Shown here one piece after another: positions 18,773-27,474 of a DNA stretch of 64,000 nt; the first letter of the stretch is position 1, and each line of letters starts with the position of its first letter. The DNA is from Zygotorulaspora mrakii (Eukaryota; Ascomycota; Saccharomycetes; Saccharomycetales; Saccharomycetaceae). Under the pieces are notes generated by a model. It was not told the DNA's origin and did not search any database. It saw only the letters and a program-made list of their open reading frames with translations. A program made the translations under genes and the position numbers. The stretch is taken from the NCBI RefSeq assembly GCF_013402915.1, contig NC_050722.1, positions 620,001-684,000 on the forward strand, written 5' to 3'.

Positions 18773-18790
18773 ATGTTGTGGGGATATTAA
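18773..18790 (+). promoter_or_regulatory. Mini-uORF 1 in the HAP4 leader
   Basis: ATG TTG TGG GGA TAT TAA, five sense codons, 123 bases before the HAP4 stop-free start region. No other ATG occurs between about 18660 and it. S. cerevisiae HAP4 is known to have a long leader with short uORFs, so the position is suggestive; the transcript start here is unknown. Confidence 0.5.
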
Positions 18791-18795
18791 CGTTG

Positions 18796-18804
18796 ATGTT
18801 TTGA
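18796..18804 (+). promoter_or_regulatory. Mini-uORF 2 in the HAP4 leader
   Basis: ATG TTT TGA, two sense codons, starting five bases after the end of the first mini-uORF. The next ATG downstream is the HAP4 start at 18913. Confidence 0.5.
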
Positions 18805-18912
18805 AAAAAAAAATTTTTATTACTATTTATTATATTCTTACCATACACACGCGCGCTTATTGTACATTTACGCTTCACGTTTTAGGATTTACTATTCTTT
18901 TGTTATTTATTG

Positions 18913-20418
18913 ATGTCTGTAACGAAACATTTGCCAATACAGCCATATCCGGGTATTCACAGCGCAGTTGGAAGCGATGCGCACGATCACGCAGGCAGCG
19001 GAAATGCGACTGCGAAGGAGTGTTCCAAGGGGCTCAAGATAAGGACGTCGAGACACTGGGTGCTGCCACCTAGACCCAAGCCGGGGCGCAAGCCCAACCA
19101 TTCGCATGATAGTTCAAAAAAGAAGAAGCAGGCCCAAAGCCAGACCCAAAGCCAGGTGCGAACGCAGGCCCAGACGCCCGTGCCGGAACCAGTGCAGGCG
19201 GAAAAGTCGAACAAAGGTCTTCTCAAGAAAGAAATCATCTCGATCAAGTTGGAGAACAACAAGTTGAAAGTGGAGCTGGGCCAGCTGGTCGACAATCTGC
19301 AGGATCTGAAGCAGAAGTATAATCTAGCGAGGCAAAAAAGCCACGACAACGATCTGATAAAGGAGAAGGCGAAGCAGAAGCCCAAAGACAAGGCGAGACC
19401 GAAAAAAACGACAAACACGAGCATGAGCGCTAGTGCTGGCACGAAAGCTAATCCCAAGAAAAGAGAATACCTTGACGATTCGACGTTCGCATTCTTGAAG
19501 TTTGAGGACGAAAGCGATGAAATGCGTACAGAATCTGAATCAGTGGGCTTATCACCCATTTTGATCTCGAACGCAAAGATGAACTGCACGTCGTCGATTT
19601 CCAGCTGCAAGACAATCCTAACTGATGATGAGGACATTCTAACGGTGTCGTCATCTACACCGAATTCTCTATTCTCATCAGATTTACAGCATTCCTCTTC
19701 GATTTCGTCCGCTTCTTCCATCAATGTGACTGCTGCATCTACGACGAATCATCAATTGAACAATAGAGCTTCGCCAGGTAAAAATACAGTTGCGGCAAGC
19801 AATGATCTAAGGTTTTTGGACAGCTATGAACAAATGCACTTTTATGACAAATACATGTGTGCCGAGCCTGTCGCTCAGCCGGTGCTCGAAGCAGAACACC
19901 AGCATCAGCAGCACCAACCACAACAGCAACAGCAAAGTTTACACTCCATCAAGGAAGAAGACTCTGATTTCCCATTGATGTCACTTGCATCAAACGATAA
20001 CGAAAACGTTTTGAGTTTCTTACAACAAAACAATGATAGCGAATTACCGTCCTTTACTTCAGATCCAAGTAAGCCATGCTACAATGGCCTTTTTTTTAAC
20101 TCAAAACCAAGTTACGAAACTGATGATTTATTTCAAAATATATCTGTACCTCAAGATACTGATGATACTTTGATGACAACAACAACTGCAACAACTGCAA
20201 CGACTGCAACAACAAGCTTCTACGTTCCTCCCTCATTAGAGGAATTGATGGAAGAACAAGATGGTGGAACGAAATTTTTCTCAATGATAAATACTACCAC
20301 TACCACGGCTACCACTATTCCCGCTAATGCTGATGATGATGACGATGCTTTAAATTTACATAATTACGATGACGATTTTGATATGTTAAAAGTTGAGGTT
20401 TTTGACATGGTTAACTAA
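18913..20418 (+). CDS. HAP4: Activator subunit of the HAP2/3/4/5 CCAAT complex
   Basis: Hap4 supplies the activation domains to the CCAAT-bound Hap2/3/5 trimer and drives respiratory genes. ATG at 18913. The 501-residue protein has the short Hap4 motif that contacts Hap2/3/5 at about residues 44-62 (IRTSRHWVLPPRPKPGRKP) and a C-terminal acidic block with VPPSLEELMEEQDGG. Between them, residues 104-136 form a regular leucine zipper (d positions L104, I111, L118, L125, L132; a positions I108, N115, L122, L129, Y136) that I do not recall in S. cerevisiae Hap4. Gln/His and Thr-rich runs follow. The 5' third is GC-rich. Convergent with SNZ1, 62 bases away. Confidence 0.93.
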   Translation: MSVTKHLPIQPYPGIHSAVGSDAHDHAGSGNATAKECSKGLKIRTSRHWVLPPRPKPGRKPNHSHDSSKKKKQAQSQTQSQVRTQAQTPVPEPVQAEKSNKGLLKKEIISIKLENNKLKVELGQLVDNLQDLKQKYNLARQKSHDNDLIKEKAKQKPKDKARPKKTTNTSMSASAGTKANPKKREYLDDSTFAFLKFEDESDEMRTESESVGLSPILISNAKMNCTSSISSCKTILTDDEDILTVSSSTPNSLFSSDLQHSSSISSASSINVTAASTTNHQLNNRASPGKNTVAASNDLRFLDSYEQMHFYDKYMCAEPVAQPVLEAEHQHQQHQPQQQQQSLHSIKEEDSDFPLMSLASNDNENVLSFLQQNNDSELPSFTSDPSKPCYNGLFFNSKPSYETDDLFQNISVPQDTDDTLMTTTTATTATTATTSFYVPPSLEELMEEQDGGTKFFSMINTTTTTATTIPANADDDDDALNLHNYDDDFDMLKVEVFDMVN

Positions 20419-20480
20419 AATAATTATATATATATATATTCCTTCTAATGCTAATGTCTTTTACGAAAACTCTGCAACTT

Positions 20481-21365
20481 CTACCAGCCGATTTCGGCTA
20501 GTCTTTTGTCACTTTGCTTTATGGATTCAACGGAAATACCGCCCATTAAATCACCCAAATCGCTTGAAACCTGAAGCAATTTAGCTGCATCGTTATAGTG
20601 TGTCGTTGCTTCAACGATTGCCTTGGCCAACTTCTCTGGGTTGGATGATTTGAAAATACCTGATCCAACAAAGACACCTTCACAACCTAGTTGCATCAAT
20701 AATGCAGCATCTGCTGGTGTGGCTACACCGCCTGCGGCAAAATTAACCACTGGCAACTTGCCTTGTTCGAGCACTTGCATTAATAATTCTGTAGGAACTC
20801 TTAATTCTTTTGCTTTTGCTTTTATTTCTTCATCCGTCTTCAAGGTTTTCTTATATTCTGCAATTTCACCTTTAATTTTTGTGATATGTTTGACTGCCTC
20901 TGATACATCTCCAGTCCCCGCTTCACCCTTCGTACGGATCATTGCAGCACCTTCATCAATTCTCCTTAGTGCCTCCCCCAGATTCTTGGCACCGCAAACA
21001 AACGGAACATTATATTCATTCTTTTTAATATGATGCTCCCAATCAGCAGGCGTCAATACTTCACTTTCGTCAATATAATCAACTTCCAGAGCTTGTAAAA
21101 TCTGTGCTTCCACAAAATGCCCAATACGTACTTTTGCCATCACAGGAATCGAAACACTTGCCATGATGTCTTTAATCATCTTTGGATCGGACATACGACA
21201 CACCTGGCCAGATTTACGCATATCGGCAGGTATACGTTCCAACGCCATAACAGCACAAGCTCCGGCTTTCTCTGCAATGATGGCCTGTTCAGGATTAACG
21301 ACATCCATGATAACACCACCTTTCAACATTTGGGCTAAGCCACTCTTAATCTTCAACTCTGACAT
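20481..21365 (-). CDS. SNZ1: Pyridoxal 5'-phosphate synthase, PdxS subunit
   Basis: Makes PLP from ribose 5-phosphate, glyceraldehyde 3-phosphate and ammonia delivered by the SNO subunit. The 294-residue TIM-barrel protein is highly conserved: [45 protein letters not shown] (catalytic Lys), [37 protein letters not shown] (second Lys) and [22 protein letters not shown] at 21363-21365. It is divergent from SNO1 over a 636-base shared region, the classical SNZ-SNO arrangement. Which S. cerevisiae SNZ copy it matches is decided by neighbours (HAP4/CTF13), hence SNZ1. Confidence 0.97.
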   Translation of the reverse strand: MSELKIKSGLAQMLKGGVIMDVVNPEQAIIAEKAGACAVMALERIPADMRKSGQVCRMSDPKMIKDIMASVSIPVMAKVRIGHFVEAQILQALEVDYIDESEVLTPADWEHHIKKNEYNVPFVCGAKNLGEALRRIDEGAAMIRTKGEAGTGDVSEAVKHITKIKGEIAEYKKTLKTDEEIKAKAKELRVPTELLMQVLEQGKLPVVNFAAGGVATPADAALLMQLGCEGVFVGSGIFKSSNPEKLAKAIVEATTHYNDAAKLLQVSSDLGDLMGGISVESIKQSDKRLAEIGW

Positions 21366-22001
21366 CTCCTTCTATTGGTTTATTCAGTTGAACTTGTCAA
21401 GTATTAAGATATGTAAGGCAAGACAATATGTAGCCGAACATTTATCTTTTCCATTCTTACCTCAATTATATATGTTCGTTACAACAAGCCGTATCAATCA
21501 TTCTCCACTTATTATGCTCAGCTACTGCAGCGTTCCTCAATTGCCCTTTGATATCCTTCTCCGTCTGAATTAGTTAGTGAAAGATCGCCGTGACATTTGC
21601 TCGCGCTAAAGCCTCGTCAGTGAAGAGCGACTCATTGAAAGAAGTCAAAAGATGATAAAACAGCCTTAGAAAACAATAGCGGAATCACAGAAGGAAACTG
21701 CATAGGAACAATCGCTTTCAATTATTATGACTCAATGCGCATAAAGAGTTGTTTCTTCTTTGTTATGAGTAAAACTCCAAATAGGCCACGCTGGCATATC
21801 TAATTAACAATCTACATGCACTATGTAGAAAAAAAGAACAAAAAAAATCGGGCGTCAGAAAAGGGTCTTATTTCTTGCCTCGTCAAGTGCACATATCTTT
21901 TGTTAAAGACCTGCCCTCCGTTACTTTCAATATATAAGACAGATATTGTAAAGGCTCATGAAATTTCCTTATTGTAGAGTGAGGCCGTGTTGATATATAA
22001 G
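21366..22001. other. Divergent SNZ1-SNO1 promoter
   Basis: A 636-base shared region. It contains a Gcn4-type site at 21728-21734, purine-rich tracts at 21825-21846, and TATATAAG elements at 21931-21938 and 21991-22000 on the SNO1 side. In S. cerevisiae SNZ and SNO are co-regulated from such a promoter in stationary phase and by pyridoxine limitation. Confidence 0.6.
21728..21734 (+). promoter_or_regulatory. Gcn4-type site TGACTCA
   Basis: Perfect TGACTCA in the middle of the divergent SNZ1-SNO1 promoter. A related GACTCATTG lies at about 21629. Gcn4 control of S. cerevisiae SNZ1 is established. Confidence 0.6.
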
Positions 22002-22634
22002 ATGGGCAAATGTGTTGGTATACTAGCTTTACAGGGTGCCTTCATAGAGCACATACAACATCTTGAGAAATGTATAACAGAAAACAAGTACGATCTGAGT
22101 GTTACCACGGTGAAGACGCCTGAAGAACTGGAAATATGTGATGCATTGATTATACCTGGTGGTGAGTCCACGTCCATGTCATTAATCGCACAAAGAACAG
22201 GGATGTATCCTCATCTGTTGAAGTTTGTACATGATCCAAGCAAAGCTATATGGGGTACATGTGCTGGACTAATTTATCTGTCAAAGGAACTCTCGAATGA
22301 AAAGGAACTTGTAAAGCCGCTGAATTTATTGAAGGTTAAGGTTAAGAGAAATGCATTCGGTAGACAAGCTCAATCCTTCATTAAGGATTGTGATTTTTCA
22401 AGCTTTATCCCAGACTGCACTGACTTTCCTACTGTTTTCATTAGAGCACCAGTCATTGAAACAATTCTTGATCCGCAAGAAGTATTGCCACTATACACGT
22501 TAGATAATGGCTTGATTGTTGCCGCGACTCAGGGTAAAAACATATTGGCGACATCATTTCATCCGGAATTAGCTGAAAATGACAGCAGGTTTCATGATTG
22601 GTTTATCAAAAAATTTGTACTCAAACAACTATGA
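22002..22634 (+). CDS. SNO1: Pyridoxal 5'-phosphate synthase, glutaminase PdxT subunit
   Basis: Hydrolyses glutamine and channels ammonia to Snz1. The start was set at ATG 22002 (MGKCVGILALQGAF), the usual PdxT beginning; five earlier codons start with a GTG. The 210-residue product has the oxyanion strand PGGESTSMS, the nucleophile in GTCAGLIYLS (Cys about 87), FGRQAQSF and the C-terminal catalytic His/Glu in SFHPELAEN. The stop overlaps the convergent CTF13 gene by 14 bases. Confidence 0.96.
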   Translation: MGKCVGILALQGAFIEHIQHLEKCITENKYDLSVTTVKTPEELEICDALIIPGGESTSMSLIAQRTGMYPHLLKFVHDPSKAIWGTCAGLIYLSKELSNEKELVKPLNLLKVKVKRNAFGRQAQSFIKDCDFSSFIPDCTDFPTVFIRAPVIETILDPQEVLPLYTLDNGLIVAATQGKNILATSFHPELAENDSRFHDWFIKKFVLKQL

Positions 22635-23907
22635 TTTCTTTTACAGTCCGCATAGTTGTTCCATGTAGCAATATCCTTTTATTGTCATAAAGATTACTTG
22701 GGACAACGATTTTGTTTCCTTTTATCTGCTGTACATCCTGTATTCTAATTAGGTTTAATGACCCCAAAGCATTGAAGACTAATGTTTTGCATTCTTCAAT
22801 TTTATCTAGATCATCAATCGAACTATTATTTATTCTCTTTAAGGTTGTGTAACCATAAGGAGAGTCATTTTTCCATTTTTGAAAATGATTCTCTTGAATT
22901 CTAGCTTCAATGGCATCTAGAAGCAGCCACCAATTCAGCGTATTGACTTTTCTGACGTTCAATACCTGACATTTGCTCGGTATAACAAGCATATTTAAAT
23001 TGATCTCCTGCACATTGATTAAAGTCAATTCTCTTAAATTTTCCCAACGAGTCAAGTCACATAACCCTAACTTTGGAATTTGTGTCAAGTTTATTTTTTT
23101 AATTCTGCTTCTAACAATATAATTTATTGTCTTTCCTGGATTGTCTCTGACCCCATGCATATTAATCAAAGTCTCATATAAATGATATCCTCTCACTCCA
23201 ATCTCAATAAGGTTCTTCATAGATTCCATATTTTTTATTATACTGATGACACTAACATCTGTCAGTTGGTAGGGTGAATCTTCGTCTAGATCCTGATGAT
23301 ACTTCATGCTCAAATCATCTTCTTTCTCATCCTCCAGCAAGATGCAGTTGATAAAGGGAAGCATTTCATTTTGCTTTAAATCATGCAGTAGCGTGTCTAG
23401 TTTTGCGGATGTATAATTCTCTAAATTGACCCTCACATAATCTATATCCATCTCGGTCCCTATATTGGCAATCCATCGTACATATTCGCGATACGTGTAC
23501 CATAATTGAATCATACTATCTTTGAAGTATGCCAGTCGTAGCTTGTTGCCCAATTCAACGCAATCGATTTGTCCTAGCAGTTCCCCGCCGTAAACGTGAT
23601 TCAACCGTAGACTGTCTAGTACAATACCATCATATCTTAGCCACAGCGAATACTCTAACCATTTATCAATTAATGCAGGGGAGTACTCAAAAATGTCGAG
23701 GTATTGAGAAAACCAGTGGTAAAGCTCTTTGTGAATTAGTTTTTGGTATTTGGTCCTTTTGTATAGCCCAGTAAGCACCTGAACAGTTTCTGCTGCATAC
23801 AACTTCTCTATGCATTGCGGCCCGGCCAGAGTGAATTCTCCATCTAGTTGGAAATAGACTAAGCAACGAATATCAACAGGTAATTGTAGAAATAAACGTA
23901 TATCCAT
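22621..23907 (-). CDS. CTF13: CBF3 kinetochore subunit Ctf13
   Basis: Ctf13 is the F-box-type subunit of CBF3, which recognises CDEIII of point centromeres. The 428-residue protein (478 in S. cerevisiae) begins MDIRLFLQLPVDIRCLVYFQL, the F-box-like segment that binds Skp1. Shared blocks are LDIFEYSPALIDKWLEYSLWLRYD, NHVYGG, LRLAYFKDSM, SMKNLIEIGVRG, GVRDNPGKTINYIVRSRI and DLTRWENLRELTL in a leucine-rich-repeat-like middle. The acidic insert of S. cerevisiae Ctf13 is shorter here. ATG at 23905-23907. Fast-evolving, but the order of blocks makes the assignment secure. Confidence 0.9.
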   Translation of the reverse strand: MDIRLFLQLPVDIRCLVYFQLDGEFTLAGPQCIEKLYAAETVQVLTGLYKRTKYQKLIHKELYHWFSQYLDIFEYSPALIDKWLEYSLWLRYDGIVLDSLRLNHVYGGELLGQIDCVELGNKLRLAYFKDSMIQLWYTYREYVRWIANIGTEMDIDYVRVNLENYTSAKLDTLLHDLKQNEMLPFINCILLEDEKEDDLSMKYHQDLDEDSPYQLTDVSVISIIKNMESMKNLIEIGVRGYHLYETLINMHGVRDNPGKTINYIVRSRIKKINLTQIPKLGLCDLTRWENLRELTLINVQEINLNMLVIPSKCQVLNVRKVNTLNWWLLLDAIEARIQENHFQKWKNDSPYGYTTLKRINNSSIDDLDKIEECKTLVFNALGSLNLIRIQDVQQIKGNKIVVPSNLYDNKRILLHGTTMRTVKEIIVV

Positions 23908-23960
23908 TCCCTTGATTTAATTCTCTTTTTTTACTTCAATGCCTTATTGGATCTCATTGA

Positions 23961-23984
23961 GCGCGTCTTTTAAAGCTTACGCGC
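23961..23984. promoter_or_regulatory. Inverted pair of MCB-like ACGCGC sites between CTF13 and SLD2
   Basis: GCGCGT at 23961-23966 and ACGCGC at 23979-23984 face each other 12 bases apart in the 175-base divergent promoter. SLD2 is a replication-initiation gene, so MBF control is plausible. Confidence 0.5.
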
Positions 23985-24082
23985 AATATGTAAATTGACA
24001 GTCTCTTTTCAATGGATCAGGCGGCTGGATGTATCTAAAGCAACACTAAAACAATAACAGGTGAACCAGAGAAAACTAATTG

Positions 24083-25201
24083 ATGGCACCACAAATAGAT
24101 GAACTGAAAATTGACTTAAAGAAGTGGGAACATAGCTTCATAAAAGACCGAGGAAGAGAACCAACAAAGGATGACATTAAACGATTGCCTGATGTGAAAA
24201 AGTTGTACAAGCAGTATTCTGCCTTGAAGAAAGGGAATACGTCACAAGACACCAAAGAGAGGGTATTTGCAGAAAATCGATCTCCAAAAAAGAACCTAGC
24301 AGCCTCTTTAGAAAGCATATCACTGGTAGAGTTGGGGCCGACACCGCAGATCCATGGCAAGGCAATGAGCATATTTGAGATGGGGATTTCCCCAATCAAA
24401 CAACCCAATCCAATGGATGAAACACTAGATCATCCATTCGCTGTAGTTCCAACGTCTAAAAGTGGCTATTTTTGGTCTGATAGGGACGACGAAAAGAGCG
24501 TGAAGAGGCAACTGCAATTCACAGATACGATACCCAATTCATCGCCCTTCAAAAATCAACAAGTACATCTCCGACCTAAATATTATGGCCCAAATTCCCC
24601 TCTAAAACTATCCGACACAAATATTGAACTCAGTCTTGTACAATGGCAGCCTATTAGAGGTACTCCGAGAAAGCATAAGACAGATGTCAATGAGATCAAT
24701 TCCTTCAGTCCCTCTCCTTTGGTAAAGAGACCACTTACAAAGTCACTGCTTGAACTAGTACAAGAGCAGGAAGCTATTGTCGAAGAATTCAAAAATATGA
24801 GTGCTGAGCACGACTCTTTAATGAACCTGGAACAGAGTACAGAACCGGAGGAGCTTTCCGAGCAAGAGACCGCTGGACAAGGTCCTAGTAAGCCCAAAAG
24901 AAGAATTCTGCGAAGATTTGCGCCAGCTGCCACTCATGAGACTGTGAAAAGAAACATTTCGGAAGAATTGATCAAATTGAAGCAAAGACATGTCAATGAG
25001 TTCTACGGAAACCAGGTCTTTGCGGAACCTGAGGAGAGTGAACAGCATGAGAAAGATCCGAACAAAGCAGAGAACACGACTGTAAAGAAGACTGTAAAGC
25101 GGAAAAACAAGAAGTATAATCTGGTGAGCAACAACTTTAAGAGACTCAGATTACCAAAAAAGGGCTCTTCCAAAAAGTTTTGGGGTAAGAGAAGAAGATA
25201 A
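24083..25201 (+). CDS. SLD2: DNA replication initiation protein Sld2
   Basis: Cyclin-dependent-kinase-phosphorylated Sld2 binds Dpb11 and helps load the CMG helicase. ATG 24083 (the preceding codon is TTG). The 372-residue protein (453 in S. cerevisiae) begins with the conserved helix IDELKIDLKKWEHSFI...REPTKDDIKRLPDVKKLYKQYSALK, then GPTPQIHGKAMSIFEM with nearby SPIKQP, a candidate kinase site. Further SP/TP sites (SSPF, NSPLK, FSPSPL) fit multisite control. The C-terminal third is Lys/Arg-rich (RRILRRFAP, KKTVKRKNKKYN, FWGKRRR), as in the DNA-binding part of Sld2. Confidence 0.9.
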   Translation: MAPQIDELKIDLKKWEHSFIKDRGREPTKDDIKRLPDVKKLYKQYSALKKGNTSQDTKERVFAENRSPKKNLAASLESISLVELGPTPQIHGKAMSIFEMGISPIKQPNPMDETLDHPFAVVPTSKSGYFWSDRDDEKSVKRQLQFTDTIPNSSPFKNQQVHLRPKYYGPNSPLKLSDTNIELSLVQWQPIRGTPRKHKTDVNEINSFSPSPLVKRPLTKSLLELVQEQEAIVEEFKNMSAEHDSLMNLEQSTEPEELSEQETAGQGPSKPKRRILRRFAPAATHETVKRNISEELIKLKQRHVNEFYGNQVFAEPEESEQHEKDPNKAENTTVKKTVKRKNKKYNLVSNNFKRLRLPKKGSSKKFWGKRRR

Positions 25202-25318
25202 ACATAATATACCAAATAATTACTTACATGCATTTTATAGAATTGACTAGTTTGTCCCTTTCTTGTCGTATGACGATTTTATCACATTTCAAGGCTATCT
25301 CCACTACAAATATCTCAA

Positions 25319-26860
25319 TTACGAGGTTAGAAGTTGAAGCATACCTTCGATCTTTTGTGCTTCTTTGGCCTTGTAAACTTCTTGTCTTACTTTATTTTTC
25401 ATATTCAAAACCATCTCTTTTAGTATTGGTGAACTCTCTAACACTCCTCCATACAGTTCTATTACTACAGCGATCCAATCAGACACGACAGGTGCTGCTC
25501 TGACATCTTCAATGCCTTTCAGGCACCAATTTAAAAGAGGTTCTAAGGATGATTCATCTCTGTTGTAAAGCGCAACGCGGATTTTTCCACGCTTACGCAG
25601 TTCTTCTAGTACCGTCAAAGTGAGCTCTTTTGCCATTCCTGGCACAAATGCACTATCCAATGCCTCACTCCATTTAAAATGGTTAAGGTTCCTTTCGAAT
25701 GCACGTACGCGACGTTGGGGCTTTGTTTTATCATTATGTATAATATGCTCTTGATCACCCTCATACGCTGATCCACGCATCATCCTTTGAAAGTTGTTAC
25801 TCTTCTTGGAAACAGATAGAACAATTTGCTCTGAGTCAAAGACTTTTTCTTTCTTTTCTTTCTTCTTAGTTCTGATAGCTAAAAGACCCGACGACATTCC
25901 TGCTACTAAGTGCTTATTTCCTTGCGCATCGCTAGGTGACAGAGCACAGCTTAGCACAGCTCCTGAGAACTTCCAGCCGAATTTGACACGGTAATTATCC
26001 AATGGGTCAAAAACTTTAACGTGACCATCCAAGGAAGAGGCAATCAATGCCGAATGACTTCCTTGTTCGTAATTTTCAACATAATCAAGACAAGTGACGG
26101 TCTTATTGAAATTACCACGTTCGTAAAGCTTTTTGTTACTGGCCAAGTCCCATACCTTAAAGTTAGAGCCACCACCAGATATAATTTGAGTTGGCCCAAT
26201 AGATATGACGCTTTCTACTGGATCATTATGTTTAAACATATGCACTGGGGTGGCTCCACTGGATCGCGTATCATATAATCTCAAAAACCCGTCATACGAT
26301 CCTGTCACAACAAGATGTGGCGCAGAGGGTACGAAACACAGCGTGCGTACATAATCTGTAGCACCCGTTAATTCTAATTGTGGTTCATATGCGTGGGAAA
26401 TATCCCAGAGTCTAGTAACTCTGTCATCACTTGCTGTCACTAAACTCTTGCTGTCCTGACTGTGAAACTTCGTAACATGTGTGGGATGTGTAGACGCATT
26501 AATAGACAGTAGAAGTACTCTGGGGTTATAACTATCATAAACGGAAACTAATCCAGTGGCATCACCTGCGCATAGAAGCTTCCCATCATTTCTGAAAGAA
26601 GCTGAATATACCACGTCTTTAAACCGAGAAAACGTTTTTATAACTTGTCTAGTTCTTGATGAAAAAATTTGGAGACGAGTGGAGGATGTTACTGCAAAAT
26701 CATGTGGATGTTGAGGATTGAAAGCAATATGTGTCACGCTGTTATGCTCTTTCACTAACTGTGCCGAAGCATACTGACGCCAGTAACGCTGTTCTGGCGT
26801 AGTCTGTTGCGGTAGCACAGGTGCTCTGGATGTGACAATTCTCTGTCTATTAGATGACAT
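25319..26860 (-). CDS. UTP15: SSU processome t-UTP subunit Utp15
   Basis: Utp15 is a WD40 protein of the t-UTP/UtpA complex that starts 18S pre-rRNA processing. The 513 residues equal the S. cerevisiae length. The N-terminal part SRAPVLPQQTTPEQRYWRQY is followed by a seven-bladed WD40 propeller (about residues 35-330, with SASFRNDGKLLCAGDATG, SLVTASDDRVTRLWD, LVVTGSYDGFLRLYD), and by the helical Utp15 C-terminal domain (FKWSEALDSAF, ELTLTVLEELRKRGK). ATG at 26858-26860. A PAC/RRPE pair lies about 95-120 bases upstream. Confidence 0.95.
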   Translation of the reverse strand: MSSNRQRIVTSRAPVLPQQTTPEQRYWRQYASAQLVKEHNSVTHIAFNPQHPHDFAVTSSTRLQIFSSRTRQVIKTFSRFKDVVYSASFRNDGKLLCAGDATGLVSVYDSYNPRVLLLSINASTHPTHVTKFHSQDSKSLVTASDDRVTRLWDISHAYEPQLELTGATDYVRTLCFVPSAPHLVVTGSYDGFLRLYDTRSSGATPVHMFKHNDPVESVISIGPTQIISGGGSNFKVWDLASNKKLYERGNFNKTVTCLDYVENYEQGSHSALIASSLDGHVKVFDPLDNYRVKFGWKFSGAVLSCALSPSDAQGNKHLVAGMSSGLLAIRTKKKEKKEKVFDSEQIVLSVSKKSNNFQRMMRGSAYEGDQEHIIHNDKTKPQRRVRAFERNLNHFKWSEALDSAFVPGMAKELTLTVLEELRKRGKIRVALYNRDESSLEPLLNWCLKGIEDVRAAPVVSDWIAVVIELYGGVLESSPILKEMVLNMKNKVRQEVYKAKEAQKIEGMLQLLTS

Positions 26861-27474
26861 GTTGTGATTGCAGACCTCGAGTCAGATAATATGAATATTT
26901 AGTCAATTCGTCCGTGCTATTCAATCACTCATACACACAAGTTTGATCAGATGCGATGAGCTACTATGATAAAAATTTTCCATATCGCCATGTACGTTTA
27001 CTCGTAAATATAAATGAAACTGAGAGTTGTTATGGAAGCATTCCTGTAGAGAGTATTGTGGGGGTATCAAATAAGCTTGTATGACTAAACTAATAGTCTC
27101 ACGCCATTATTCGTATTAATACGCTTTGCAGCTCCCAGTATCTTTGCTCTATTCATGCCTGATCACATCTTCTTTGCACTATTTAACCTGAGGTGCTAGC
27201 AAGAATAAATCTAGCGACTAGCAGCTTGATAAATGCGAACTTGGGCTTAACATAATTCAAATATGTGTTGGTCAATTTATACCACTTATCGTTATCATTA
27301 GAGATCATTAGAAAGATGTTGTATTATTATCTAGAAATATTGTGGTGTGTAGGTGGAATTGTCTTCTTGGAAAGTTGACAGTATCGAAATATATAAACTA
27401 GTAGCTTTTATTGCAAAGGGGCAGTGTTTACTATTGAGAAGTGTTGCAAACAACGACTAAGGGTGCACTTCGCA
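26861..27474. other. Divergent UTP15-AIP1 promoter region
   Basis: A 614-base gap. The left 120 bases hold the PAC/RRPE pair of UTP15. On the AIP1 side is a TATATAAAC at 27391-27399. I see nothing else of note and no open frame worth calling. Confidence 0.5.
26953..26979. promoter_or_regulatory. PAC and RRPE elements of UTP15
   Basis: GCGATGAG (PAC) at 26953-26960 and AAAAATTTT (RRPE core) at 26971-26979, 10 bases apart. This is the standard ribosome-biogenesis promoter pair, bound in S. cerevisiae by Dot6/Tod6 and Stb3. Confidence 0.75.

Larger units (their letters stand above)
17997..18912. other. MTG1-HAP4 intergenic region with GC-rich repeats, palindrome and HAP4 leader
   Basis: The left part (to about 18420) continues the GC-rich island: tandem GCGTGCT-type heptamers at 18007-18045 and five 11-bp CCCCTCGGTNN units at 18056-18110. 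A perfect palindrome follows at 18226-18253. From about 18470 composition turns AT-rich with pyrimidine tracts and ATATATATAT (18618-18627), then the presumed HAP4 leader with two mini-uORFs. Open frames here on either strand are compositionally odd and unsupported. Confidence 0.7.

Noticed and set aside
18987..19724. 245-codon antisense open frame within HAP4
   Set aside because: Shadow of HAP4 in a GC-rich, repetitive section; Ser/Cys/Trp-rich without domain features.
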